From Alisma plantago-aquatica (Eukaryota; Streptophyta; Magnoliopsida; Alismatales; Alismataceae): a stretch of DNA of 64,000 nucleotides. Location of the stretch: assembly GCA_963693085.1 (NCBI GenBank), contig OY856409.1:1337676915-1337740914 (forward strand). Reading direction: 5' to 3'. The notes below the pieces were generated by a model. It was not told where the DNA came from. It saw only the letters and a list, made by a program, of their open reading frames with translations, and did not search any database. Every line of letters begins with the position of its first letter. Within the stretch, counting starts at the first letter, position 1. Of the stretch, positions 35,421 to 47,909 are shown in pieces. A program made the position numbers and the translations under genes.

Positions 35421-36748
35421 TCGATCACAATGTGAACGTATTTGTGTTTGACATTAGTTTCTACAAAGAAATATTGCAACTTTTCAAAACATTTTTGATT
35501 TGGTTTGATTTGATAAATTTGACGATACTAATTAGGTTTTTAATTTATTATCACTCCAACTATTTTGTTCATATTGATAACCCTCATGTATCAATTTGGA
35601 ATTACAATCTTCTAGTGGGTCGTATCCAAGATAATTCAATTGTGTCCCGACCAACGCCACAAAATATAGTCAATTATCAAGATAGGCAACTTTTGCCAAT
35701 TGCATCATATACAATTCTGGATAGATGATATGAACAACTCCTTTCCATAATCATCTGTATGCCTCTAGGCTTAGATGCTCTAAGAATCACCAGTTAAGCA
35801 TGAACCAATAGACAACATGATAGATATGCACCATGCAAAGGCCTAACCTACATATCTACCATCACACTTCTGCTAGATAGACGACGCACCGCGTGAAGGC
35901 ATAACCTATGCTTAGTCAATCAAGTTTTTCATGTGTGTTGCTAATGGAAAGCATCTTAGACTTAATATTTTATTTGTGAGGTTTTGTATTTAAGTACATA
36001 TACTTTATCCAATCACCACATATATAGTAGTATCATATACATGCTATATCCCACAATAAAAAATGCAATAAACAAAAAGTGATGGTTATTGCCAGCCTAA
36101 TGTAATTCCTCAGAGTCACAAGGAATTATGACAACCTAGGTCTACATCACATACAAAAACCTATTGTCAATGAAGATCTATGCTGCTCAATCCGGGTTGT
36201 TCGGTTCAATATTTGAACCGATTGGCTTGCCTCCGCCATCAGTTGGCTCCTCCAGTCGATGGGTTGGGTCCACCGGGTGATCGGTTTGGCTCATCCTTCT
36301 GGTCCAGTCAACTTGGTTTTGAGGTAGTCAATTGGCATCGTCAGAACGTCTTTCTTCTTCGTCATAACATGATAGTAAACTATCCTACTATTACATGATT
36401 ATAGAGAAACCTCAAGTTACATTTGAGGGGACAAAGGGTAGGAAATACTTAACTTTATATTATGAAGATAAGATAGATGCTCAGTACACAGACTAAGATA
36501 AAATAGGATTAACCAACCACACAACCATACAAAGATAATAAGCGTTATTGGCCATAACCATGGAACACATCCACCACCAAAAATCACTTTTAGGTTGATG
36601 TGTGTTAATTGCGTATATATCATATATATTAGTTTGAATTAACTGTGATATTTGATTGGATAAGAAATTATTTTCATCGCTTGCAATAATTAAACAATAA
36701 AACAAAATCTAATCATATCGATTATCCTAAAATATAGTAGATTGACGT
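35421..36748 (-). other. Leader of minus-strand copia
   Basis: Non-coding leader between primer-binding site and gag, with blocks matching 26942-28400 in inverse orientation. It has no (TA) microsatellite at the corresponding place, only short TATATA runs near 36615. I see no supported gene. Confidence 0.65.
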
Positions 36749-36761
36749 GACTCTGATACCA
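36749..36761 (-). other. Primer-binding site of minus-strand copia (tRNA-Met type)
   Basis: The minus strand reads TGGTATCAGAGTC one base inside the 5' LTR. It is better preserved than in the plus-strand copy. Confidence 0.82.
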
Positions 36762-36762
36762 C

Positions 36763-38742
36763 TGTTGGAAAATAGGGCGTAAATTAAGGCAACGAAAACA
36801 AAAAAACTATAGTCATATTCCCCATAAACCAGTAGATCACATCAAAAACTATATAATGGAAAGGATGGTTTTGAGGATATACCTGGTCCCAGAGCATGTT
36901 CAGTAACATATTCCTCATCGTTGTAGATGTGCAACTATCGTCTAGTTACTCTTGGATGGTGTGTGTGTAGCTCTTAGTCTTCACCATGGACAACTGACTG
37001 GAACAACGCCTGCAACAGATCCTGCGGTCTCACCTAGGACAACAACTTGACGATGTCCTGCTAGCGATGGGAAAAGGCCACCTTGCCTCTATGGATGTCC
37101 ACACGGACCACCGGGAACTCCACATTGTACTACCAGAGCCAACATGAAGGAGTTGTCCCCTTCTGTCAGTGTACTAGTCACCAACATGAGCTCTCCCAAA
37201 ACTGATCCTCAGTTGTTCTCTCCCTTTCTATCCCTCCCTTTGACGGGTAGGACTTGCTTGGGATATCTATCAGTTACCAAAACCAGAGAGGACAAAAATT
37301 GTTAGAGCAACTGATTCTCAATTGTGTGTCTTGGGAAGCCCCCAATACTCCTCTATTTATAGTAGAGGTCAAGGTCAGGGTTCCCGAATGGTGTAGGAGT
37401 AGAAGGGTTCAAAATAACGACTGTTCAAGAACCTACGAACTGGGAGACATTCGTCTCATACAACAAAATGGTCATCTCGCACAATTTCCTATTCTGAATC
37501 AAATTAATGAGCAACATGATGTCAACACTAATCCTTGATGCAATTGAATTTCCCCACAAATTGAGCATCTCGCTCATGCGAGCCAGTCATCTCATGACAA
37601 TGAACTATTCGTATCCCTCATGCAATGCGGTCATCTCACGAGCATCATGCGATATGTTCATCTCGTGCCCAAGTTCTGACAGAACTTAGCCAATTCAATT
37701 GCTAATCAACCTGACACTCCAAATAGACAGTCCAACACTTGAACTTGATGATTCTGACTCCAGTCAGTTGATCTATTGTTTAATTGAATAGCTAAACACC
37801 TTTAACATTCAAACAAAACATCATTCATGAATATACTCCTTTAATCCAAGTGTATCCTATGCGTGTGACCCTATAGGTCCATAATTACGTTGGCAGTGAA
37901 TGTCCATAATAAACTTATGACATCAAAACCAAAGAGTGGTCCCTCGTCATAAATCATTGCTACCCAAGTAATTTGGAAAGTTGGAGAATAACTTCAACCT
38001 ACAATCCATGATCAGTGTTACATTGATCGCATAGTTACTTTGTCTCTAATATCCAAATTGAACTTCAGGAATGGAATCATCATTCTCTCAATGTTCAATC
38101 CATGTTCCTTGAACTAGAGCAGAATGTATGAGATGCATATGAGTTCACATATCACATATTGAACCACATCAGTACGTTCGTACATTTCTCAGTCTCTCTT
38201 ATCAAGAAGAATTGGATATCCAACTCCTATAGGAGGGACAAATCCCATCTACATCACTCAAACTCAGTCTCCATGTATCAAAGCTACCCAATCATCACCT
38301 TTATGGAAACCCGTAGTTTAGGATTACGTTTGATGATGTCAACGTATACCCAACAACATGTGATGACTGTTCTATAACATGTACCTATGTGAGTGACTTG
38401 ATATCATACATCATGACTAATGAGACTCTATCATCAGTCAACACACACTCTAGTGTTATGTATTATTGTTGTCTATTTTGCTTCCACAATAATATCTGAC
38501 TAGGGGCATAGCAAGAATGTATGAACTCTTAGCTTCCATAAGATCTCATTATTTAAGTCACATACTTGAAGACATACGCCATCAAGTAACATCATTCTTT
38601 AGACATCTACTTATGTTTGTGTCAACATCTCATGACTGAGACCACATAATAGACAAAATTACCTTTCATTATTATCAAATCAGGTATCTAATGCTACACT
38701 CCAATCATCATATGATTGGCTCTCTGGTCATACATACCAAAA
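36763..38742 (-). repeat. 5' LTR of minus-strand copia
   Basis: About 1.98 kb. On the plus strand it starts TGTTGGAAAATAGGG and ends near ACCAAAA, where sister copies have ACCAACA. It carries the minus-strand TATA box at 37352 and U3 palindromes at about 37440-37670. It is followed by the LINE reverse transcriptase. Confidence 0.87.
37352..37361 (-). promoter_or_regulatory. TATA box of copia 5' LTR (minus strand)
   Basis: The minus strand reads TATAAATAGA in the context conserved in all four copia LTRs. Confidence 0.62.
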
Positions 38743-39392
38743 AAATTATACTAATGGGGATAGATCCCCTTGACCTGATGGGTTCAATGGTAGTTTCTAT
38801 AAAGCAACTTGGAGCATTATTGGGAAAGATGTTGTTGTTTTTGTCAAAAGTTTCTTCAGTAGTAACACGATGCTTAAAGTTGTTAATAAATCTTATATTA
38901 CACTTACTCCCAAGGTCAAATGATCTAATAATCTCAAAGACTGGAGGCCTATAGCTCTTTGCAATTTCTTGTATCAAAACATTGCTAAAAACCTAGAAAA
39001 TGGGCTGAAGAATATTCTTCTGACTATTATCATGCCTGACAAAATGCATTTGTGAGTGGGAGAAGGATCTCAGAGGCTCTACTTCTATCCATTGAGTTGA
39101 TTAGAAATTTCAACAAGATTCAAGGGAGGAAAATGTGTATAAAAGTCGACTTAATCACAGAGTATGATTATGTCATCTAGAACTTTTTATTCACTATTAT
39201 GAGGAAGATGAATTTTCCCACGTGCTAATTAGATTGGATGTGCACTATCATGATTTCATTGATTCTTCCTGTTCTAGTTAATGGAAATATCACAAATTTT
39301 ATTTTCCTTCCAATGGGATCTGACAAGGGGACCCTCTTTCCCATGCACTTTTTATTATTACTATGGAGGGATTTAGTGCAATGCTTGAAAGT
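38743..39392 (+). pseudogene. LINE ORF2, reverse transcriptase part, truncated
   Basis: This is the continuation of the LINE cut at 2991. Plus-strand frames read DGFNGSFYKATWSIIGKDVV, then SYITLTPKV, NLKDWRPIALCNFLYQNIAKN (reverse transcriptase fingers), SGRRISEALLLSIELIRNF and KMCIKVDL (the first catalytic block, where the family has a KxDxxKAYD stretch). The sequence ends near MEGFSAMLESC at the LTR that begins at 39393, so the FADD catalytic block is missing from the window. Stops and frame changes show decay. Confidence 0.8.
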
Positions 39393-41381
39393 TGTAACAT
39401 GCCCAAACCTAGCATCTCAACTCTGGAAATCCTATTACCATGATTAGGAGACTAGAATGCTTGGTTCCTTAGATTTGACCAAACAACGATAAAAGTCATG
39501 CCTTAATGAACATTGTTAATGCATATCACATATTATGTAACAATAGGTTCTATAATCAACATCACATATCAGAATACACTTGTATTAACATAATAACTTA
39601 ATTATGTGCTGACATGTAAGTAAATATGCACGTCTCTTACTAATTAAAATGCAAATAATGGCTAAAATATGTTAAAAAAAGGTATGATGTTCTTTGAAAT
39701 AAAATTGGTATTTCCATGTCCACAAATATGGATAATGTTCCATTATTTAAATAAATATTGAATTAATGGACCAAATAAGCTAAATAAGTTAAATATATAA
39801 TTTCGTACATTATTATATAAGATAACTCTTTTGGTGACAATGTGAAGATAATGGGACTTAGAATAATAAATAATGATGGTAATGATGTAATGTTATAATA
39901 ATATAACAGTGATGAGCCTAAAACTCTAATTGCATTGTAACTCCCAAAAGGAAATCTCAAAACTCAAATGTAATGGTAAAATTGTGTTCCTTGGGTCCCA
40001 ATTATATTGGGTGCCAAGTTTCATATTATTTGAAAAATAATAACTATCCTAATTTAAAATATGAGTTTTTCTTTAAAATATTAAATAATATGTTCAATGA
40101 CTTCAAAAATGAAATAAATCCCAAATTCAAATTCTCATACCAAAATTAGTATATATGTTAATTTTTGTATCAACGGAACAATCTTATCGATCATATTTTT
40201 ACTTAGGAGAGAGAATGTAACTTAAAGAAAAAAAATAGTACATTAATTATTAAAAAATATCCAATGTATTAAATAAATAGTACAAACCAACTTATATAAT
40301 TTAGATGAAGTTGTAATAAACAAATTGTGGTATAACATAAAGGGAAACAATGTTGTACATGCATGTTAAATCTATGGAAAATTTATCATGGTGAATTAAG
40401 ATGTATTTACTTTCCAAATAAAATTTGACTGAGGTAATTGCAACAATGTGGAATATGTGAGATATTTTAATTAATTAGAATAAACTTTTAAGAACTACTT
40501 CTCTCTACTTATTATTTGAAAGCAATAAATGAATGAAAACAATCACGTTAACATATCATAAAGGAAGAAATATCTTAACTCAATTATATATTTGTTTGGA
40601 AACAAATAAACATTTACAAATATATATAATCAACTCAAATAAGAAATAATAATAATCTTGACTACAAGATTTCCTTTGTAAACCTCCCTATTACCTCCCA
40701 AAATCATTAACAACAAGGAGAAAAGGAAAATGGTTTGATAGATAATGTTTACACCCTTTTGATTCAAAATTCATGTATCTATATTAACTAGTTTTGGATA
40801 TAGAAATTTATTAGCACCTATCTCCTCTAAAAATAATTAATGTAAATATATTAGAAATATATATGGTCACCTCAAATTTGGAATTTTGGATATAACTTAA
40901 TACTAATTAAATAGATTCTTTTTATTAAAATAAAGTTGGTATACATGTTTTTAGTGACTCTAACGTGAGAAGAGAAACATTGTGAGGAAGTTATTTCATG
41001 ACGGTATGAATAAGTGTACATAGGAGGTTGATAAATGGAATAGTAGAAAAGGAATTCAGTAAGTATATCCTACACAATTGTACATTAGATTATTATACAT
41101 GTTTACATTGAGAAAAATAATTACACAATGAGATATTTAGAAATTCATTTATTGTAAATGTAGTAAGTCAATATTTCTATGATCAAGTTGTTAAAAAAGG
41201 GGGAAATATCTAATAAAACATAGACATAAATAATTCAAAGGGAAATGACATTTTTATATATTTATTAGATTTCCTAATATGTGTTAGCAAATGCTTAATT
41301 TTTCTCCTTTTACCATATACATTATATATTTCCCCTAGTAAATAAAAATAGATAAGTTTCTTGATAACCAAGCCACATAGT

Positions 41382-41389
41382 TATATATA
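41382..41389 (+). promoter_or_regulatory. TATA box candidate of LARD-like LTR
   Basis: TATATATA followed by GACCCCTCCCC. Equivalents occur at 46291-46300 and 63631-63640 in copies B and C in the same setting, which supports a promoter role. Confidence 0.5.
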
Positions 41390-41639
41390 GACCCCTCCCC
41401 ATGACCTTCGTGCACATAGAAATCATTTGACTAATAGGACATGATTCCTAACCTTCTCCCTTGTCCTCCCATTCAAGTCCCTTGGATGAACCGTCAAAGA
41501 CTTTTAATCTCATGGTGATTTTTTTCAACCATTAGTGTTACAAACTTTGGAACCCTGACTTGGATATAACATTTGGATTCAGATAAGTTGACTCACATCT
41601 ATAGGTATTTTGCATCCTCTATGAGTTATATTGAGCAAC

Positions 41640-41815
41640 TAGTCTTATTTCTCTCTCTCTTGATGTATGTTTCATGCCCTTATTCAAATTGAGCAATTAA
41701 TTTAATTTTTCTCTCTCTTGATGTATGTTTCACCCCCTATGAGTTATATTGAGCAACTGATCTAATTTCTCTCTCTTGATATATGTTGCATTCCCTATTC
41801 ATCATACTAAGCAAC
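41640..41815 (+). repeat. Degenerate tandem repeats, CTCTCT-TTGATGTATGTTGCAT type
   Basis: Three to four imperfect units of about 60-75 bp, each with a CTCTCTCT run, TTGATGTATGTT and a GAGTTATATTGAGCAACT-like block. The same set occurs near 46500-46740 and at the right edge of the window (63850-64000). Confidence 0.65.
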
Positions 41816-42998
41816 CACCTATATTCCCTCTCACTCTTGGTCCTATGGACACATTATCCTAAACAATTTCTCTCACTTCTGAAAGTTTATTTCATGTGAA
41901 ACATTCTATGTTGATTCTAATCTTGTGATCATCTTACTTTGTTGGATATTCTTATTAACTCAGAATTGTACTTTTCTTCACGATGGAACCTAAGTTGTGA
42001 ATATGAAATATTTTACCCACTTAGGTGGTGTATGTTGTATAATTCTCATTTTTGTTATGGAAATCTCATTAACTCTATTCATATGATTGAACTTTCACTT
42101 ACTTCTATATTTTGAATGCTTTGTGATTATGTAGCCTTGGAGTAATGTAACACTTTGGTTTTGTTGGGTTTTATCCCCTGCCGTGTGAACCTTTCCACTC
42201 ATATTATATATTTGAGCATGTATTTCCACCCAAGATGTGCTTTTCCACTCATTATTTTATTTTTGGGAGTCTGATAATACGTCATCCTCTATCAGATTAT
42301 GGCTTATGTTCCCTAACAACCACCCACTTTATATTATGCTAGTGATATGTTTATATCACATGTATGTAGGTTGATTATTATTGTGATGGGTTTTGTGTCC
42401 TAAATTCTTTGTATGCACTTTTGTGGCACCTTTTGTGATTTATTAATGGCAAGTGTTACTCTTGATTAACAATATATTTGGAATTTAACTCTTGATATCC
42501 ACTTGGATAATACTTTTGTATTCTATGGAAAACCTTGTTATATTTGATGTCCTTTTTCCCCTACATTTCTCAATATACATTATATTTCTCATATAAGCTT
42601 TTATGCAAACAACTTCCATTTTCATATTCTCTTCTGGGGTATGCTTCCAACCCTAGGTGTAGGCCATGGAGGACATGACATGCATACATGGACTTGGCTT
42701 ATGGAATTGACTCTCAGTGAGATATATTTGAGATAGTTTATATATCCCTCTACTTAGATCCTAATGTTATTGTTTTCATGTAAACACCAATTGGGAGAAT
42801 ATTATGTAACCTTGATAAATTGAATATAGTCATGAAATATTGTTCTGCTATCATTCTTTGGTCTTTTTATTTACCATCATTTAAGAAATGAAAAAATACA
42901 TCTATTCCATTATATTTAGTAGTATGTTAGAAATATATGAACTTATTCCTCAAATTTAGTAGGGAGTGAATCCCCTCTCTCAGGTCCTACTCCATACA

Positions 42999-43884
42999 AG
43001 ATGGTATCATATCCATGGTAGTCAGATTCTGACTATTTCAATTTTGTTTCCCACATTAAAACCCTTACATTATATAGTTAACCTCTAAGTGAGATTACCT
43101 AGAATTTACCTATGACTTTCATGAGATGATGAAAGGTCAATCTAGAATCATATGAGGTACACATAAGAATCATGAATAGTAAACCCTTTTGAGATGAGAC
43201 TCTAGTTGCTCATAGACAATGATGTAGGTAGTTATGACAAGTATCTTTGAATATAATGAGGTTTGACATGAGGACGTTAGTGTAGCATGATAAGGAGATC
43301 CTAACATGGAAAAAATCGTGAGTTGGTTTTAACATTGATTTTGAGATCACTTTATTTTATGTCGTATGATTTTTTGAAGAAAAATCTATCTTCCATTATA
43401 CTACTATATATTCAAAATCTTTCTCTGGATATATCGATGCTTTTTATGACCAAGTCACAATAAAGAGATGAATGAAGTAACGGTAAAAATCCTAGAATTA
43501 GTTGGAATAGATATCCTAAATCCCAGTTCTAGTGTTTATAATGGTGACTAGGAAGATATGTGTGTGATAACAATCTATTTAACCTACCCTTTTATCCCAT
43601 GACTTTTTGGATGCTGATGTGGACCTTAGGGTTGTTGGGTTAGTAACACAAGGACCTAGAACTCAACCCTAGATGGGTATGATCTATTAGTTGGATGCAT
43701 GATCTATGAACAACATAAACTCCTAAAATATTCACAATTAAAAGATACACAAGTTATCCTAGTAACTTGATGTTTCTTATCTTGGCATAATAGGTTAAAC
43801 CTTTTAAGAGGTGGAGGAAGGTTGGTTGGTAATATAAGGATGGTTGTATTTCATAGATGAAATCCTCTTTGAGGAGTGGAGTGT
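42999..43884 (+). other. Internal domain 1 of LARD-like element
   Basis: 886 bp between LTRs A and B. It starts with a primer-binding-site-like TGGTATCATATCC (43002-43014) and ends with TTTGAGGAGTGGAGTGT, a gypsy-type polypurine tract (43868-43884). No frame resembles gag or pol on either strand, so the domain seems to hold only priming and perhaps packaging signals. Confidence 0.72.
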
Positions 43885-44874
43885 TGTAACATACCCAAAC
43901 CTAGCATCTCAACTCTAGCAATCATATTCCCATAATTAGGAGATTAGAATGTTTGGTTCCTTAGATTTAATCAAACAAGGATAAAAGTTATGCCTTAATG
44001 AACATTATTAATGCATATCACAGATTATGTGACAATAGGTTCTATAATCAACATCACATATCATAATACACTGATATTAACATAATAACTTAATTATGTG
44101 CTAACATGTAAGTAAATCTGCATATGTTTCTTTTGCTAAATAAAATGCAAATAATGGCTAAATTTATGTTTCATGAGAGGTATAATGTTCTTTGGAATAG
44201 AAATTGGTACTTCCATGTCCACAAATATGGATAATGTTCCATAATTTAAATAAATATTGAATGAATGGACTTGTCAAGCTAAATAAGTAATATATATATA
44301 ATTTCATACATAAAAATATAAGATAACTCTTTGGCAATAATGTGAAGATAATGAGACTCTAAATAAAAAATAACGATGGTAATGATGTAATGTTATAATA
44401 ATATAATTGTGAAAATCCTAAAACTCTAATTGCATCAGAACTCACAAAAGGAAATCTCAAAACTCAAATTTAATGGTAACATGGTGTTCCTTAGGTCCCA
44501 ATTATATTAGGTGCCAAGTTTCAAATTATTTGAATAATATAACTATCCTAATTTAAAATATGAGTTTTACTCCAACATATTAAATAAATGTTCATGACTT
44601 AAAAAATAAAATAAATAGCAAATCCAAATTCTACATACCAAAATTAGTATATATGTTAATTTTCATATCGACAGAACAATCTTATCTATCCTAGTTTTAC
44701 TAAAGAGAGAGAATGCAACATAAAGTCAAAAATGTAAAATTACTTATTAAAACATCTAATATATTAAATAAATAATACAAAATGACTTGTATGGTTTATA
44801 CATATACAATATAGGTGCAATTTTAATAATAAAATTGTTGTATAGCTTAAAGGGAAATAATGTTGTACATGCAT

Positions 44875-45067
44875 AGTAGCCTGGGTGGTAAGAGCTCGGT
44901 AAGTCCCAATGAAGGACTCAGGTTCGAACCTCACCGAAGGCACCTTGCGAATGACAATCCACGCTGATTAGACATAGTAGGGGGGTGACTGGACCAAACC
45001 CTCTCATGCCTCGAGAGTTTACAATGTTGGGCTCGCCCAAGGTGGGTTCTCTCGGTCACCACAAAAA
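44875..45067 (+). mobile_element. tRNA-derived SINE, plus strand
   Basis: A 193-bp insertion flanked by a perfect 13-bp TSD, GTTGTACATGCAT (44862-44874 and 45068-45080). The RNA polymerase III A box reads TAGCCTGGGTGGTAAGAGC just inside the 5' end, and the B box GGTTCGAACC is at 44931-44940. It ends in a short ACAAAAA tail. Copies A and C lack it, which proves a later insertion. The tRNA-like 5' part is not a functional tRNA gene: there is no closed acceptor stem or tRNA 3' end. Movement would need LINE machinery. Confidence 0.93.
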
Positions 45068-45874
45068 GTTGTACATGCATGTTAAATATATGGAAAATTT
45101 ATCATGGTGGAAAATCTTAAAACTATTTACTTTCCAAATAAAATGTGATCGAGATAATTGCAACAATGTGGAATAGATGAGATCTTTTAATACATTAGAA
45201 CAAACTTTAAAGGACTAATTCTCTCTACATATTTTTTGAAAGCAACAAATAAATGAAAACAATCTCGTTAACATATCATAAAGGAAATAAATATGTTAAC
45301 TTGATTACATATATGTATGGTAATGAATAAACATTCCCAAATTTGTATAGTTAATTACTTAACTCAAATAAGAAACAATAATAATCTTAACTAAAAGATT
45401 TACTTAGTAAACTTCCATATTACTTCCTAAAATTGTTAACAAGGAAAAAAGAAAAGTGGTTCGATAGATAATGTTTACACCCTTTTGATTTGAAATTCAT
45501 GTGTCTATAATAACTAGTTTTGGATATATAAATTTAGTATCACCTATATCCTCAACAAATAATTAATTTAAATATATTAGCAATATATGTGGTCACTTAA
45601 AATTTGGAATTCTGGATCTAACTTAATACTAATTAAATAGATTCTTTTTATTAAATAAAGTTGTTATACATATTTTTAGTGACTCTAACGTGAGAAGAGA
45701 AACATTGTGAGGAAGTCATCTGGTACGGAATGAATAAGTGTATATAGTAGGTTGATAAATGAAATAATAGAAAATGAATTCAGTAAGCATATCCTACACA
45801 ATTATAAATTAAATTAGTATACATGTTAACATTGAGTAAATAATTACACAAGATATTTAGAAGTGTGTTTATTG

Positions 45875-46058
45875 TTTTTTGGATAGTGGAGACTTTCACC
45901 CATGGCAAGGTAATCAGGAGAGAGAACAACCAATTACATCCACAAAGGGCTTTTAGTCCATCATGTAGTGTCCCAACGAGATTCATTGAGATTCAATCCC
46001 ACAACCTACACTTCACAAGAAACATGCTTGACTAGGTGAGCTAGTTGGGAAGTGCTTC
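45875..46058 (-). mobile_element. tRNA-derived SINE, minus strand, second family
   Basis: A 184-bp insertion flanked by a perfect 15-bp TSD, GAAGTGTGTTTATTG (45860-45874 and 46059-46073). On the minus strand the A box is near TAGCTCACCTAGTCAAGC (46027-46044 region), the B box GATTGAATC is at 45990-45998, and the tail is a short AAAAAA run at the left. Its body does not resemble the SINE at 44875, so it is another family. It is absent from copies A and C. Confidence 0.9.
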
Positions 46059-46613
46059 GAAGTGTGTTTATTGTAAATGTAGTAGTCAATATTTATGTGA
46101 TCAAGTTTTAAAAAAAGGTGAAATATATGATATAATATAGACATAAACTAATGGAAGGGAAATAACATTTTTTTATATTCATTCTTTCCTATTATATGTT
46201 AGCTAATGCTTAACTTTTCTCCTTTTACAATATACAATACATAATTTCCATATAAACAAAAATAGATAGGTTTATTTCTATCCCAGCCCTATATATATAT
46301 ACCCCTTCCTATGGCCTTCACACACATAGAAATCACTTAACCAATAACACATGACTCCTAAATTTCTCCCATATCCTCCTATTCAAGTCCCTTGAATGAG
46401 CCGATCAAAGACTTATAATCTCATGATGATCTTTTGTCAACCATCGATGTTACAAACCTTGGAACCTTGAATTAGATCTAAGATTTATATTTAGATAAGT
46501 TGACTCACATGTAGATGTATGTTGCATCCCCTATGAGTTATATTGAGAAACTAGTTTGATTTTTTCGCTCCTTGATGTATGTTACATGCCCTTACTAAAA
46601 TTGAGCAATTAAT

Positions 46614-46620
<7 letters not shown>

Positions 46621-46647
<27 letters not shown>
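46621..46647. repeat. (CT)n microsatellite
   Basis: About thirteen CT units in LTR copy B. Copies A and C have only short CT runs at this place. Confidence 0.92.
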
Positions 46648-46651
<4 letters not shown>

Positions 46652-47909
46652 TATGTTGCATCCCCTATGAGTAATATTAAGCAAGTGATCTAATTTCTCT
46701 CTCTCTTAATGTATGTTGCATTCCCTATCCATCATACTGTGAATGACCTATATTCCCTCTCACTCTTGGTCCTATGGACAAATTAGCCTAAACAATTCCT
46801 CTCTATTCTAAAAGTTTATTTCACGTGAAATATTCTATGTTAATTTTGATCTTGTGATCATTTTACTTTGTTGGATATTCTTATTGACTTAGAATTGTAC
46901 TTTTCTTTATGATGAAATTAATATGAACTATTTTACCCACCTAGGTAGTGTATGTTGTATATATCTCATTTGTACGATGAAAATCTCATTAATTCTATGC
47001 ATATGACTGAACCTTCATTTGCCTCTACATTTTTAATACTTTGTGATTCAGTATCCCTGGAGTAATTTAATGCTTAGGGTTTTATTCCCTATCGAGTGTA
47101 CCTTTCCACTCATATAATATATTTGGATGCATCTTTCCACAGAGGGTGCATCACTCCACCCGTTATTATATTTTTGGGAGTCTGGTGCTACGTCATTCTC
47201 TATGACGTTATGGGTTATGTTCCCTAAGTGACACTGACTTTATATTATGCTACTGATATGCTTATCTCTCATGCATGCATGTTGATTATTATTTTCATGG
47301 GTTTTATGCCCTAAATTCTTTATATGTGCTATTGTGGAACCTCTTATATTTTATTAGTGGCAAGTGTTACTCTTGATTATCATTTTATTGAAATTCATAT
47401 TTTCTTGATATCCACTTGGATAATAATTTTATCTTCTATGTGAAGCCTTGTTATATTTGATGTCCTTTTTCCCTTACATTTCTCAATCTATATTATATTT
47501 CACATACCAACTTTTATGCTAACAACTTCCATTTTCATCTTCTCTTCTGGGGTATGCTTCCAACCCCAGGTGTAGGCCATGGAGAACATGACATGCAAAA
47601 GTGGACTTTGCTTATGGAACTGACTCTTAGTGAGATAGATTTGAGATAGTTTAGATATCCCTCTAGTTAGATCCTGATGTTGTTTCTTACATATAAACCC
47701 CAAGTGGAAGAATATTAAGTAACCTTGATAAATAGAATATAGTTATGAAATATTATTCCACTGCTATAGTTTGGTCTTTTTGTTTACCATCATTTGAGAA
47801 ATGAAAAAATACACCTATTTCATCATACTTACTAGTATGTTTGGAATAGATGTACTTATTCCTCAAATTTAGAAGGTAGTGGATCCCCTCTCAGGTCGCA
47901 CTCCATACA

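Larger units (their letters stand above)
2992..38742 (-). mobile_element. Ty1/copia LTR retrotransposon, minus strand, twice interrupted
   Basis: An old copia element in minus orientation. Its 5' LTR is at the right (36763-38742), followed leftwards by a tRNA-Met-type primer-binding site, gag, pol, a polypurine tract and the 3' LTR (2992-4973 plus 15842-15998). Two later elements interrupt it: an Athila-type element in the 3' LTR (4974-15841) and a plus-strand copia in the internal region (18688-34321). Without them the element is about 9.2 kb. The plus-strand copia is the same family, because LTRs, leader and gag match by eye. All coding parts are degenerate. Confidence 0.88.
39393..42998 (+). 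repeat. LARD-like LTR, copy A
   Basis: 3606 bp, from TGTAACATGCCCAAACC to TCCATACA. It is the cleanest copy, without insertions. It is AT-rich and non-coding. A TATA box candidate (41382) and a CT-rich tandem region (41640-41815) precede the likely transcribed part. Confidence 0.8.
43885..47909 (+). repeat. LARD-like LTR, copy B, with two SINEs
   Basis: Collinear with copy A except for two short insertions (44875-45067 and 45875-46058, each with its TSD) and an expanded CT run. Without them it is about 3.62 kb. It ends CTCCATACA at 47909 before the next primer-binding site. Confidence 0.82.

Noticed and set aside
44877..44945. A tRNA gene at the SINE 5' end
   Set aside because: Boxes A and B are present, but there is no closed acceptor stem or tRNA 3' end. 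The TSD shows the unit is a 193-bp SINE.
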